Assembly: GCF_002265875.1 (NCBI RefSeq)
Contig: NZ_NPFA01000003.1
Location: forward strand, 124,001 to 188,000
Length of the DNA: 64,000 bases
Reading direction: 5' to 3'
DNA from: Marinococcus halophilus
GTDB lineage: Bacteria > Bacillota > Bacilli > Bacillales > Marinococcaceae
A program made the position numbers and the translations under genes. Shown here in pieces: positions 10,182 to 19,450 of this stretch. The notes below the pieces were generated by a model, which was not told the origin of the DNA, did no database searches, and saw nothing but the letters and a program-made list of their open reading frames with translations. Numbering within the stretch: the stretch's first letter is position 1; every line of letters begins with the position of its first letter.

Positions 10182-10538
10182 TTACTGGGAGAGCACCGTT
10201 TCAAGCTCTACATATGCGGCATCTCCCCATAGTTTTTCGAGGTTGTAGTAATTTCGTTCATCTTCATGAAAAATGTGGACGACCACGTCTCCGAGATCGA
10301 TCAACACCCACTTGGCTTCGTTGTAGCCTTCAAGCCTCTGTACATCAAGGCCCTGCTTATGCGCAGCTTTTTTTAACTCTGTCGCAATCGCCTGTACCTG
10401 CTTTTCGGATGTGCCGTGTCCAATCACAAAATAGTCTGCGACCGGCGAGATGCCTCTCATATCCATTGCCACGATATCATGTGCATTTTTGCTGTCAGCA
10501 GTTTGTACCGCTAATTCAAGCAGTTCCTTTTCGTTCAT
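10182..10538 (-). CDS. rsfS: Ribosomal silencing factor RsfS
   Basis: 118 aa RsfS/YqeL (Iojap family). It binds uL14 on the 50S subunit and blocks subunit joining under nutrient limitation. DIVAMDMRGISPVADYFVI, LDVQRLEGYNEAKWVLIDLG and VVHIFHEDERNYYNLEKLWG are the conserved family blocks. It is last in the yqeG-yqeH-aroE-yhbY-nadD-yqeK-rsfS run before the terminator. Confidence 0.95.
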   Translation of the reverse strand: MNEKELLELAVQTADSKNAHDIVAMDMRGISPVADYFVIGHGTSEKQVQAIATELKKAAHKQGLDVQRLEGYNEAKWVLIDLGDVVVHIFHEDERNYYNLEKLWGDAAYVELETVLSQ

Positions 10539-10551
10539 CTACAGACCTCCA

Positions 10552-11115
10552 TTATTTACGTTCCATCACCAGATCGTTATAGGCAGCAAGCGTCTCTGGA
10601 AATACAGGAACATTTTTTGAAATTAAAAACTGAATCGTATTGCCAAGAGCCATCACGATAGCAGCATCTATATCTTTTTCTGCTGTCTCCCGGACCTCTT
10701 CCACTCCGGGAAATGTCCGGTTTGGTTCTATATAATCTGCTAAAAAAAGCACCTTTTCATAGGCAGTCATATTAGGCTTTCCAGTGGTGTGCCAATAAAT
10801 AGAAGAAACAATATCACCATCGGCAACACCTGCTTCTGTTTGAATGAAATAAGCACCGGCAGGAGCGTGAAGCAGTTCATCTCCGTAAGCAATAAACCTC
10901 GCGGCTTCTTCTTTCCCCCGGAGCAGTTCGCGCATTTCTTCGACCGGCCGATATTTAGCATAGTCATGCAAAATAGCTGCTATCTCAACTTTATTATAAT
11001 CGATATTAAAGCGTTTTGCCAAATATAGCGCGGTCTCACGCACACCGAGTGTATGCTTGTACCTGTTCTCTGTCAATTGTTCTTTGACGATTTGAAGAGC
11101 TTTACTTTTGTCCAT
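10552..11115 (-). CDS. yqeK: HD-domain diadenosine tetraphosphatase YqeK
   Basis: 187 aa HD hydrolase, family of symmetrical Ap4A hydrolases. Metal ligands include H21 in KHTLGVRETA and the H50-D51 pair in AAILHDYAKY, with a further histidine in IYWHTTGKPNM. The frame opens at TTG 11133, but GAGG lies ten bases before the ATG at 11115, which overlaps the nadD 3' end by 14 bases and implies translational coupling. Gene order nadD-yqeK-rsfS is conserved. Confidence 0.92.
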   Translation of the reverse strand: MDKSKALQIVKEQLTENRYKHTLGVRETALYLAKRFNIDYNKVEIAAILHDYAKYRPVEEMRELLRGKEEAARFIAYGDELLHAPAGAYFIQTEAGVADGDIVSSIYWHTTGKPNMTAYEKVLFLADYIEPNRTFPGVEEVRETAEKDIDAAIVMALGNTIQFLISKNVPVFPETLAAYNDLVMERK

Positions 11116-11677
11116 ACAGCTTTTTCCTCTCAATCTCTTTTAATACATTATCCGGCACAATATAACGAACGGTTTCTCCGTCCCTGAGCCGGCGGCGTAT
11201 CATCGAAGAAGAAACGTGCATTGTAGGAGCCTCCACCTGCTTCAGCCATGAAGGCTTGTGGGCGTTGTAACCCGGACGGTTCACAAATATAAATTCGACC
11301 AGGCCGCGCAGTTCTTCAATATCTTTCCATTTATCCATCTGATCTGCCATGTCACCGCCGATTAAAAAGAAAAAATCTGTTTCCGGTGCCTGCTGCCTAA
11401 AGTACCGCACGGTATCAATTGTATACGAAGCGCCGCCACGCTCAAGCTCCACGGAAGAAGTCCGAAAACCCGGGTTATCTTTAATCGCTGCTTCCACAAG
11501 CGCCAGACGTTCTTCCCCGGAAATCATATTTTCTCTCTGTTTATGCGGGGGCGTATGCACTGGTATAAACCAGACTTCATCCAAATCCAGTGCGTTCTTT
11601 GCCTCTTCTGCCATAATTAGATGAGCTAAATGCGGTGGGTCAAATGTGCCTCCAAACAGGCCTATACGTTCACTCAT
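11102..11677 (-). CDS. nadD: Nicotinate-nucleotide adenylyltransferase
   Basis: 191 aa enzyme converting nicotinate mononucleotide and ATP to deamido-NAD+. The nucleotidyltransferase signature GGTFDPPHLAHL (residues 9-20) carries the T/HXXH motif, and VSSSMIRRRLRDG near the C terminus is the ISTXXXR-type ATP-binding motif. The ATG at 11677 follows AAGGAG. It overlaps yqeK downstream. The niaR repressor at the right end of the window probably belongs to the same NAD regulon, but no operator was identified here. Confidence 0.95.
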   Translation of the reverse strand: MSERIGLFGGTFDPPHLAHLIMAEEAKNALDLDEVWFIPVHTPPHKQRENMISGEERLALVEAAIKDNPGFRTSSVELERGGASYTIDTVRYFRQQAPETDFFFLIGGDMADQMDKWKDIEELRGLVEFIFVNRPGYNAHKPSWLKQVEAPTMHVSSSMIRRRLRDGETVRYIVPDNVLKEIERKKLYGQK

Positions 11678-11692
11678 AGCAGGTCTCCTTGT

Positions 11693-11986
11693 TTACTTTG
11701 GAAGTTCAATCCCAGGATTGTCTTTCGATCTCCGGTACAACACGATCGTGCTCCCGATCACCTGTACTACTTCTGAACCTGTGCCTTCGGCAAGCTCAGC
11801 CGCCACTTCATGTTTATCTTCCATACAGTTCTGCAGCAGATTCACTTTTAAAATTTCTCTTTTTTCAATAGCTTCATCTACATGAGTAATAATCTGCTCG
11901 TTCATGCCTTCTTTTCCAATTTGGAAAAGCGGCTTTAATGAGTGCGCTTCTCTGCGCAGGGCACGTTTTTGTTTATTATTCAGCAT
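11693..11986 (-). CDS. yhbY: Ribosome assembly RNA-binding protein YhbY
   Basis: 97 aa CRM-domain protein (YqeI). LNNKQKRALRREAHSLKPLFQIGKEG and the GSEVVQVIGSTIVLYRRS block are the conserved RNA-binding features. It is thought to bind the pre-50S particle, in keeping with the flanking ribosome-assembly GTPase yqeH. The AAAAGGAG SD precedes the ATG, and the start overlaps the aroE 3' end by 11 bases. Confidence 0.94.
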   Translation of the reverse strand: MLNNKQKRALRREAHSLKPLFQIGKEGMNEQIITHVDEAIEKREILKVNLLQNCMEDKHEVAAELAEGTGSEVVQVIGSTIVLYRRSKDNPGIELPK

Positions 11987-12830
11987 TATGTTCTCCTTTT
12001 AGATGGTTTTCGACGAGGGAGTGCATCGCTTTACGGTCCGGTTCCTGACCCGTCCAATATTTAAATGCAAGTGCTCCCTGGTTAACAAACATTCCACTTC
12101 CGTTCAAGGTGTCAAGGCCAGCCTTCCGGGCTTCCTTCAGCCATCTGGTTTCCCACGGGTTGTAAATAAGATCACTGCATAGCGCAGAAGTTTTGACATT
12201 TTTTAAAGGCCACGGAGACCGGTCCGTCTCAGGACTCATCCCAATTGAAGTCGTATTAATCAATATATCGTATTCAGAATTCCTGCTTTCTGCTTCTTCT
12301 TTCGGCACCACTTCGATGGACGCTATATCCTCAAGGTGGCTTTTCAGCTGTTCTGCCTTTTCCTGCGTCCGGTTCACGAGAATAATGTTGTTAGGACGCC
12401 GGAGACTTAGCGCATAGCACACCGCGCGTGCCGCCCCGCCTGCTCCGATCACCAGGATATTTGCATTTTTTATTTGTTCCAATGAACGTACGGCCAGTAA
12501 AGATTCCAGGTACCCCTCCCCGTCTGTATTATATCCGACAAGCTCTTCGTTTTCCCTTACGACCGTGTTCACTGCACCAATCCGTTCGGCCGACGAATCG
12601 ACCCTGTCAATATAGGCCATCACGCTGACTTTGTAAGGAATAGTAATGTTAAAGCCTGCAGTCCCGAGCTGTCGGAGCGCCTGTACGCTTTCCTGCAGTT
12701 CTTCTGTCGGTGTATCAAACAAATGATAGTATCCATCCAGTCCAAGCCGTCTAAATTGCTCATTGTGCATTTGCGGAGAGAGCGAATGGCCAAGCGGATG
12801 GCCGATTAAGCCAAGCAGCGTCTTCGGCAT
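11976..12830 (-). CDS. aroE: Shikimate dehydrogenase (NADP+)
   Basis: 284 aa enzyme reducing 3-dehydroshikimate to shikimate in the chorismate pathway. GHPLGHSLSPQMHN at the N terminus binds shikimate, NITIPYKVSVM holds the catalytic lysine, and VIGAGGAARAVCYAL is the NADP-binding glycine loop followed by NRTQEKA, typical of NADP specificity. It is embedded between yqeH and yhbY as in B. subtilis. The start abuts the yqeH stop codon. Confidence 0.95.
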   Translation of the reverse strand: MPKTLLGLIGHPLGHSLSPQMHNEQFRRLGLDGYYHLFDTPTEELQESVQALRQLGTAGFNITIPYKVSVMAYIDRVDSSAERIGAVNTVVRENEELVGYNTDGEGYLESLLAVRSLEQIKNANILVIGAGGAARAVCYALSLRRPNNIILVNRTQEKAEQLKSHLEDIASIEVVPKEEAESRNSEYDILINTTSIGMSPETDRSPWPLKNVKTSALCSDLIYNPWETRWLKEARKAGLDTLNGSGMFVNQGALAFKYWTGQEPDRKAMHSLVENHLKGEHNAE

Positions 12831-13934
12831 TTAAATCACCGCCTCCCGCTTTGATACCCCTGTACCGACCGGCACGTAAATATCCACCGAAGCGTGAGGC
12901 TTCGTCACTGTAATCCATCCGAGTCCCTGTACGACAATATCTGTTTTTTCTTCTTTAATTTCTATACGGTGTTTCGTTAATTCCGGTGCCTCCTCCACCC
13001 GGTACGGCGGCTTCAATACATCTCCGACTCTGTCCGGATGAAGACGGTCAGCGTTCTCCTGTTTCGTGCGGTGGACCGGAAGGCGGTTGGACATAAACAC
13101 AACAAATGAATTAGAGTCTCCTTCAACAAAGTCCATGCGCACGTAACCGCCGATAAATATCGTCTGTCCGCTTTCAAGCTGGTAGACCTTTGGCTTTAAT
13201 TCTTTCTCCGGGATAAATTCCTTCCGTTCCTGAAGACTTCTTTTACGCCCAAACTGCTTATCATTAATAAGCCCCGGCGTATCATACAGGCTTGTCTGGT
13301 CATCTAAAGGAATTTCAATCATATCAAGCGTTGTGCCGGGAAAATGAGAGGTAGTAATGTCTTGTTCTTCGTTTTCACCAAATTCGGCAATCAAGGCGTT
13401 AATAAAGGTGGACTTACCAACGTTCGTACATCCTGTGACATACACATCTCTGCCTTTCCTTAATTCTTCAAGGCGTGAGGCAGCTTCCCTGATTCCCTGT
13501 TTATTTTTAGCGCTCAGCAAAACGACATCCTTCGGCTTTAACCCCTGTTCCTTTGCCTGGCGGCGAATCCAGTGAAGGAGCCTGTTTTCATTTACGGAAT
13601 GCGGCAGCAGATCTGTTTTGTTGACCATGAGCAGCACTGGATTGTTTCCGATATACCTTTGAAATCCCGGGATCCAGCTGCCCTCAAAATCAAACACATC
13701 AACAATTTTCACAATAAGTGCTTGCTTGTTACCAAGCTCGTGCAATTTATTACGGAAATCCTGATCTTCCATATCCACGTCCTGGACTTCATTATAATGC
13801 TTCAAACGAAAACAACGCTGGCAGATCACTGTCGCTCTGTCTACTAGCGCTGATGTTGGGACGTACCCCGCTTTATTTTTATCCTCATTTTGAATAGGCG
13901 CCCCGCATCCGGCGCAATGCAGCTCTTCGGTCAT
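12831..13934 (-). CDS. yqeH: Ribosome biogenesis GTPase YqeH
   Basis: 367 aa circularly permuted GTPase needed for 30S assembly. An N-terminal zinc finger (CAGC ... CQRC) is followed by the permuted G motifs: G4 VNKTDLL and G5 SAKNKQG come before G1 TGCTNVGKSTFINAL and the switch TTSHFPGTTLD, with G3 DTPGL. The frame opens upstream, but GGGAGGA precedes the ATG at 13934, giving the same length as the B. subtilis protein. Its ATGA overlaps the yqeG stop. Confidence 0.95.
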   Translation of the reverse strand: MTEELHCAGCGAPIQNEDKNKAGYVPTSALVDRATVICQRCFRLKHYNEVQDVDMEDQDFRNKLHELGNKQALIVKIVDVFDFEGSWIPGFQRYIGNNPVLLMVNKTDLLPHSVNENRLLHWIRRQAKEQGLKPKDVVLLSAKNKQGIREAASRLEELRKGRDVYVTGCTNVGKSTFINALIAEFGENEEQDITTSHFPGTTLDMIEIPLDDQTSLYDTPGLINDKQFGRKRSLQERKEFIPEKELKPKVYQLESGQTIFIGGYVRMDFVEGDSNSFVVFMSNRLPVHRTKQENADRLHPDRVGDVLKPPYRVEEAPELTKHRIEIKEEKTDIVVQGLGWITVTKPHASVDIYVPVGTGVSKREAVI

Positions 13935-14455
13935 TGTTGGTCCTCCCATTGAATTAATCCTCTATCTTTTAACCGTTTCATTACCCGGCGTTCTACTTTC
14001 CTGTTGATTTTTGTCAGGAAACCATCGCTTTGGGCCACTGGTACGACTAATACAGTATAAAATCCGGCCCGGTTTCCGCCGAACACATCTGTCAGCACCT
14101 GGTCACCGACTACAACGACTTCATGCTTTTTCAGCCCCATTCGCCTGGTCGCTTTACGAAACGCCCGTCCCATTGGCTTTTTAGCTGAGTGAATAAAATG
14201 GATACCATTAGGTTCTGAAAATGACCGGACGCGGTGCTCTGAATTGTTGGAGACAATTGTCACCTGGAACCCCTGCTCCCGCAAAAAGAAAAACCAATCG
14301 TCAAGCTCCGTTGTTATATCCGGCCGGTCCCATTCTACAAGAGTATTGTCTAAGTCAGTAATAATGCCTTTAATGTTATTTTCACGCAGGTGTTCTAAGT
14401 CGAGATCCAGAACACTTGGCAGATATTCATTTGGCATAAATCGTTTAATCAACAT
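13931..14455 (-). CDS. yqeG: HAD-family phosphatase YqeG
   Basis: 174 aa HAD superfamily IIIA phosphatase. Motif I is DLDNTLV (D34, D36), motif II is IVSNNSEHRV, motif III lysine is in HSAKKPMGRAF, and motif IV is VVVGDQVLTDVFGGNRAG. It is first in the yqeG-yqeH-aroE-yhbY-nadD-yqeK-rsfS operon. The physiological substrate is not established; YqeG of relatives is linked to phosphatidylglycerophosphate-like phosphatases. A good promoter lies about 140 bp upstream. Confidence 0.92.
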   Translation of the reverse strand: MLIKRFMPNEYLPSVLDLDLEHLRENNIKGIITDLDNTLVEWDRPDITTELDDWFFFLREQGFQVTIVSNNSEHRVRSFSEPNGIHFIHSAKKPMGRAFRKATRRMGLKKHEVVVVGDQVLTDVFGGNRAGFYTVLVVPVAQSDGFLTKINRKVERRVMKRLKDRGLIQWEDQQ

Positions 14456-14596
14456 CCCGTCCCCCTTCGCGCAGGTTTTCGTGTTCTCACTCCTGCCATT
14501 GTATTACAAATTCGTCCGCTGCTTCTATTTTAACAAAACCGTGTCCAAATATCGTATCGATTCAGCATGCTTTCCTCATAAGCCGTACAAACAGCT

Positions 14597-14625
14597 AGTA
14601 TAACCGTCAGAGGCTTTTTTTTCAA
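14597..14625 (-). promoter_or_regulatory. Sigma-A promoter of the yqeG operon
   Basis: On the minus strand TTGAAA (14620-14625), a 17-base spacer and TATACT (14597-14602). This is a near-consensus vegetative promoter that reads toward yqeG. Confidence 0.7.
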
Positions 14626-14753
14626 TTTCCTTTAGGCTTGTGACAAAATATCGAACAAAATTGTGAACACTTCCCCTTCTCTTCATATATATTTGTTAAA
14701 AACAAAGGTCTTTTCCGGAATTCGCTTCTAATGCAAGGCGTTTAGATATACGC

Positions 14754-14759
14754 TATAAT
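14754..14759 (+). promoter_or_regulatory. -10 box candidate of the mrp operon
   Basis: A perfect TATAAT 46 bases before the mrpA ATG. No clear -35 hexamer stands at 16-18 bases, which suggests an activator or a weak basal promoter. Confidence 0.5.
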
Positions 14760-14804
14760 GTGAAAAGAATTCAGTGGCGACCGAAACCAACAAGGAGGTT
14801 CATC

Positions 14805-17210
14805 ATGTTTACTATTTTACACCTTGCCATCATCGCACCGTTTCTGGCCGCTGTGCTGGTGCCTTTACTGTATAAATTCATCCCGCGTATACATACAGGA
14901 TGGTTCGTACTTATTGTTCCTATTGTGCTTTTCAGTTATTTCCTGACTTATCTCCCTGACGTATCCGGTACAGGGTCAGTCATAAAGACATTTGAATGGA
15001 TCCCCTCGTTAGGCATTAATTACGTTGCCTACGTAGACGGACTCGGTCTTTTATTTGCTCTGCTTATTACAGGCATAGGAGCGCTCGTGGTTCTTTATTC
15101 CATTTATTATCTGAATAAGCATAAAGAGCAGTTAAATAACTTTTATACATATTTAATGCTATTTATGGGAGCCATGCTCGGCCTTACATTGTCAGATAAT
15201 TTAATCGTTTTATATACGTTCTGGGAAATTACGAGCATTTCTTCCTTTTTGCTGATTTCGTATTGGTACACGAAGGAAAAGTCCCGTTATGGAGCGTTGA
15301 AATCACTGCTCATTACCTTTATAGGAGGATTTGCTTTATTGGTCGGCTTTGTGCTGATTGCCTCCGTAACCGGTACTTACAGCATTCGCGGGATTTTGGA
15401 TGCTTCTGACCAGCTTGCGGCCAGCCCGTTGTTCTTACCCGCCATGCTTTTAATTCTACTCGGGGCGTTTACAAAGTCCGCCCAGTTCCCATTTCACATT
15501 TGGCTGCCTGATGCCATGGAGGCTCCAACACCGGTAAGTGCCTATTTGCACTCCGCTACGATGGTTAAGGCGGGGATTTATTTAGTAGCCCGCCTCACAC
15601 CGTTGTTTGCAGTCAGTGCTTACTGGTTCTGGCTTGTTACCGGCTTCGGTCTCCTGACTCTTATATGGGGATCGCTTTCTGCGATACGGCAGACTGATTT
15701 AAAGGGTATTCTCGCTTATTCCACTGTCAGCCAGCTGGGAATGATCTTATCGATGCTCGGCGCCGGAGCTGCGGCTCTTCACTATGACAGTGTTGATAAC
15801 AATGCTTATACCGTTGCTGTGGCAGCTGCTATTTTTCATTTGATCAATCATGCCACGTACAAAGGAAGCCTATTTATGATGGCAGGTATCATCGACCACG
15901 AAACGGGTACACGGGACATTCGGCGGCTTGGCGGACTCATGACCTTGATGCCTATTTCTTTTACCATCGCAGTAATCGGCAGCTTTTCCATGGCTGGCCT
16001 GCCTCCGTTCAACGGCTTTTTGAGTAAAGAAATGTTTTTTATGTCGATGGTGGAAATCACACATTTTTCCCAGTATGGCATGGGCTCCATTGGCCTGTTG
16101 CTTCCGATTGTTGCATGGACTGCCAGTATCTTTACCTTTGTTTACTGTATGATACTCGTTTTCCGGACATTCACCGGGAAACTCCAGGAAGAGAAGCTTC
16201 CTGCCAAACCGCACGAAGCTCCATTCGGTATGCTTTTAGCTCCTTTGATTCTCGTGGCGCTCGTCGTAGTCTTCGGCTTTTTCCCGAATACGCTTGTACC
16301 GGCCATCATTGAACCAGCCATGGCTTCTATCATGCCGGAACTTGCCCAGACAGGTTCTTTTGGGGTGGACATCTATTTTTGGCACCGCTTTTCTACCGAA
16401 TTGTTTATGACCATCGGCGTGGTGCTGTTGGGGACGATTATTTTTCTCGTATTGCAGAAGTGGAGCAGCATATACGCTGTCTTCCCGGACAACCGCCTGT
16501 TTAATCAGACCTATAATCGTTTTTTGGAAGGAATTGAACGTACTTCATACACTGTTATATCCTGGCACATGACGGGGCTTGTGAGAGATTATTTCATTTA
16601 CATTTTTTCTTTTACCGTAGTATTGCTTCTTTTCTCGCTTTTTGGTACAGGAGCTTTTGCCATCGACACTGCGAATATGGTGCCGGTAACTCCTTATGAG
16701 GCCGTTCTCTCGCTTGTGCTGGTAGGGTCTTCTCTCATTCTGATGTTCACTCGTTCACGATTAAAAGCAGTGATTTCCCTTGGTGTGCTTGGCTATACGG
16801 TAGCGTTATTTTTCGTGCTGTTCCGGGCGCCCGATCTGGCGCTGACCCAGTTGACGATTGAAACAGTCTCAGTAACATTGTTTTTGCTCTGTTTCTATCA
16901 TTTCCCGCAGATTTTCGACGCTTTAAAAGAAACGAAGTTCCACGCTGCCAACCTGGTTATTTCTGTGGCAGTCGGACTCACCGTTACCCTGATCGGGCTT
17001 TCTGCGAGTGGCACCAGGCTGTTCCCTGCCATTTCGGATTACTTCTTGGAAAACAGCTATAAAGAAGCGGGCGGAAACAACGTCGTAAACGTGATCCTCG
17101 TAGATTTCCGCGGTTTTGATACCCTGCTTGAAATTCTCGTGTTAGGCATCGCCTCTCTCGGGGTCTATTCCCTAATTAAATTAAGGCTGGCAGGAGGCGA
17201 AAATAAATGA
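14805..17210 (+). CDS. mrpA: Na+/H+ antiporter Mrp subunit A
   Basis: 801 aa, the largest subunit of the Mrp (Mnh/Sha) heteromeric cation/proton antiporter in the cytoplasmic membrane. The first two thirds resemble the NuoL/ND5 proton channel of complex I, including FWEITSISSFLL and SATMVKAGIYL, which hold the conserved glutamate and lysine. The last third carries MrpA-specific and MrpB-like helices (FRAPDLALTQLTIETVSVTLF). The frame opens at 14760, but AAGGAGGTT precedes the ATG at 14805. It overlaps mrpB by four bases. The complex supports Na+ efflux and pH homeostasis under alkaline or saline stress. Confidence 0.96.
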   Translation: MFTILHLAIIAPFLAAVLVPLLYKFIPRIHTGWFVLIVPIVLFSYFLTYLPDVSGTGSVIKTFEWIPSLGINYVAYVDGLGLLFALLITGIGALVVLYSIYYLNKHKEQLNNFYTYLMLFMGAMLGLTLSDNLIVLYTFWEITSISSFLLISYWYTKEKSRYGALKSLLITFIGGFALLVGFVLIASVTGTYSIRGILDASDQLAASPLFLPAMLLILLGAFTKSAQFPFHIWLPDAMEAPTPVSAYLHSATMVKAGIYLVARLTPLFAVSAYWFWLVTGFGLLTLIWGSLSAIRQTDLKGILAYSTVSQLGMILSMLGAGAAALHYDSVDNNAYTVAVAAAIFHLINHATYKGSLFMMAGIIDHETGTRDIRRLGGLMTLMPISFTIAVIGSFSMAGLPPFNGFLSKEMFFMSMVEITHFSQYGMGSIGLLLPIVAWTASIFTFVYCMILVFRTFTGKLQEEKLPAKPHEAPFGMLLAPLILVALVVVFGFFPNTLVPAIIEPAMASIMPELAQTGSFGVDIYFWHRFSTELFMTIGVVLLGTIIFLVLQKWSSIYAVFPDNRLFNQTYNRFLEGIERTSYTVISWHMTGLVRDYFIYIFSFTVVLLLFSLFGTGAFAIDTANMVPVTPYEAVLSLVLVGSSLILMFTRSRLKAVISLGVLGYTVALFFVLFRAPDLALTQLTIETVSVTLFLLCFYHFPQIFDALKETKFHAANLVISVAVGLTVTLIGLSASGTRLFPAISDYFLENSYKEAGGNNVVNVILVDFRGFDTLLEILVLGIASLGVYSLIKLRLAGGENK

Positions 17211-17629
17211 AGTACAATGACGTGATTCTGCAGACAGTAACGAAATTCATTTCATTTCTGATTTTTCTATTTGCTATCTATATTTTCTTCAACGGTCACC
17301 AGGAGCCCGGAGGCGGCTTTATCGGAGGATTGATGACAAGTGCTGCTTTAGTTCTTCTCCTTCTTGCCTTTGACATGGAAACCGTCCGCCGGGCCATGCC
17401 GATTGATTATAAAACCATGATAGCCATTGGTCTTGTTTTTGGGGTGGGCACCGGCGTAGGGTCATTTTTCTTTTCGACACCGTTCCTTTCGCAAACGTTC
17501 GGCTATTTCCATTTTCCTGTACTGGGTGAATTAGAGCTGACAACTACCCTCGCTTTCGACCTGGGCGTCTATTTGACCGTGGTAGGAGCAACTATGACTA
17601 TTATTCAAACGATCGGAGAGGATAAATAG
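17207..17629 (+). CDS. mrpB: Na+/H+ antiporter Mrp subunit B
   Basis: 140 aa hydrophobic subunit with about four membrane segments. FFNGHQEPGGGFIGGLMTSAALVL is reflected by the visible GHQEPGGGFIGGL block, the MnhB/MrpB signature. The ATG overlaps the mrpA stop (ATGA), and its own stop overlaps the mrpC GTG, so translation is coupled across the operon. Confidence 0.95.
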   Translation: MKYNDVILQTVTKFISFLIFLFAIYIFFNGHQEPGGGFIGGLMTSAALVLLLLAFDMETVRRAMPIDYKTMIAIGLVFGVGTGVGSFFFSTPFLSQTFGYFHFPVLGELELTTTLAFDLGVYLTVVGATMTIIQTIGEDK

Positions 17630-17970
17630 TGGAAATAATTATGTCTATCCTTGCCGGCTTCTTATTTACTGTCGGTTTGTATTTGATACTGACAAAAAAC
17701 TTAATCCGCATCATCATCGGCAGCTCGGTTTTAAGCCACGGCGCCCACTTGCTGCTTTTAACCATGGCAGGGCTGAAAACAGGAGCACCTCCGTTGCTTG
17801 GCCTGAATGCTGACACTTACGTAGACCCACTGCCCCAGGCATTGATACTAACTGCGATCGTTATCAGCTTCGGAGTAACTTCGTTTATTCTTGTGCTGGG
17901 CTACCGCACGTACAAAGTAACCGGGGCAGCTGAGACTGACCAACTGAGAGGAACTGATACTGATGAGTAA
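17629..17970 (+). CDS. mrpC: Na+/H+ antiporter Mrp subunit C
   Basis: 113 aa NuoK-like subunit with three membrane helices. GSSVLSHGAHLLLLTMAG and YVDPLPQALILTAIVI are conserved MrpC blocks, the second matching the NuoK core. The start is GTG at 17629 with GAGG seven bases upstream; B. subtilis MrpC begins with the same MEI-MSI pattern, which supports this start over the ATG four codons later. It overlaps mrpD by eight bases. Confidence 0.94.
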   Translation: MEIIMSILAGFLFTVGLYLILTKNLIRIIIGSSVLSHGAHLLLLTMAGLKTGAPPLLGLNADTYVDPLPQALILTAIVISFGVTSFILVLGYRTYKVTGAAETDQLRGTDTDE

Positions 17971-19450
17971 TTGGCTGATCCTTCCGGTGCTTATCCCACT
18001 CATCGCAGGAATCGTGGCGCTATTTTTTCCAAAGCGTGTCACTGCCCAGCGTATTTGGGCATTTATTACAAGTTTGATTTTAATCGGCGTTAATGTCTTC
18101 TTGCTTACGTACATATTAGCAAACGGCATTATGACCCTTGAACTTGGCGGCTGGGAAGCACCGTTTGGCATTGTGCTTGTAGGTGATTCCTTAGCTGTGC
18201 TTTTAACTACGACCACTTCGTTGGTAACACTGCCTATTATCTATTTTTCCTTTAGTACCATCGGAGTAGGCCGGGAAAAATATTACTACTATTCTTTTAT
18301 TCAATTCTTGATTGCCGGAGTATCCGGAGCTTTCCTTACGGGAGATATTTTTAATCTGTTCGTCTGTTTTGAAGTGCTTCTTTTAGCTTCTTACGCTTTA
18401 ATCGGCCATGGCAGTACAAAAACGCAGCTGAAAGAATCTTTTAACTACGTTATCGTGAACGTTGTTTCTTCCGCTTTTTTCGTTATTGGCGTAGCTTATT
18501 TGTATGCTGTCACGGGGACCCTGAATATGGCACAGCTCAGCCAGCGGGTCAGCGAAACCGGTGCTGAACCAATAATTACGGTTATCGCTATCCTGTTTCT
18601 AATCGTTTTTGGCCTAAAGGGGGCCCTGTTCCCCCTGTACTTCTGGCTGCCAGGATCCTATTCTGTACCGCCGACAGCCATCGGGGCAATTTTTGCTGCT
18701 CTTTTAACTAAAGTTGGTATCTACAGCATTTTTAGAACCTACTCTATTATTTTTAATGAAGATACGGCTGTAACTCACACTATTCTTCTGGTTCTTTCCG
18801 CCGTCACAATGATCATTGGTGTTATCGGCGCCATTGCTTACAGGGATGTAAAACTGATCTTAGTGTACAACGTAATTGTGGCTGTTGGGTTTATCCTGTT
18901 TGGCGTTGCCTCGCTGAACAGCGATGCGTTTGTCGGAGCCATTTACTATCTGCTTCACGACATTGTCATCAAAGCCGCTCTGTTCTTAATCATCGGAGCA
19001 CTGATCACAGCAGCCGGCACCAGCAAGCTCTCAGGTATGGGAGGAATTATTAAGCACCACCCGCTCCTTACATGGATGTTTTTCATTTCCGCTCTTGCCC
19101 TTGCCGGCGTCCCACCTCTTGGTGGATTTCCCGGAAAGCTAATGTTGGTTGTAGGCGGAGCCGAAGCCGGGCATTATATCGTCGTAGCAGTTATGATGAT
19201 CGCAAGCCTGCTCGTGCTGTTTTCGGTAATACGTATTTTTCTCCAGGGCTTCCTCGGAGAACCGAAGCTCACCCACGCTGAACAACATGGCAGCATAAAA
19301 GCACAGATGCCTCCAATTGTATTTCTTGTAGCACTGTCTGTATTTATGGGGATCGGAGCAGAAGTTATGTATCCTTTTGTAGAAAGCGCAGCACAAACAC
19401 TCATCAATCCTCAAGCTTATATTGAGGCCGTGTTAGGGGGGGAAGCATAA
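17963..19450 (+). CDS. mrpD: Na+/H+ antiporter Mrp subunit D
   Basis: 495 aa NuoN/NuoM-like proton-translocating subunit. FVCFEVLLLASYALIGHG carries the conserved glutamate, and AALLTKVGIYSIFRTY and HDIVIKAALFL the channel lysines. About fourteen membrane segments are expected. It pairs with MrpA to form the two antiporter-like modules of the complex. Confidence 0.95.
   Translation: MSNWLILPVLIPLIAGIVALFFPKRVTAQRIWAFITSLILIGVNVFLLTYILANGIMTLELGGWEAPFGIVLVGDSLAVLLTTTTSLVTLPIIYFSFSTIGVGREKYYYYSFIQFLIAGVSGAFLTGDIFNLFVCFEVLLLASYALIGHGSTKTQLKESFNYVIVNVVSSAFFVIGVAYLYAVTGTLNMAQLSQRVSETGAEPIITVIAILFLIVFGLKGALFPLYFWLPGSYSVPPTAIGAIFAALLTKVGIYSIFRTYSIIFNEDTAVTHTILLVLSAVTMIIGVIGAIAYRDVKLILVYNVIVAVGFILFGVASLNSDAFVGAIYYLLHDIVIKAALFLIIGALITAAGTSKLSGMGGIIKHHPLLTWMFFISALALAGVPPLGGFPGKLMLVVGGAEAGHYIVVAVMMIASLLVLFSVIRIFLQGFLGEPKLTHAEQHGSIKAQMPPIVFLVALSVFMGIGAEVMYPFVESAAQTLINPQAYIEAVLGGEA

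Larger units (their letters stand above)
14456..14804. other. Divergent intergenic region between yqeG and mrpA
   Basis: About 350 bases without a gene. It holds the yqeG promoter (14597-14625, minus), two TTGTGA direct repeats (14638 and 14661) and a TATAAT -10 candidate for mrpA. Nothing else structured was seen. Confidence 0.7.
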
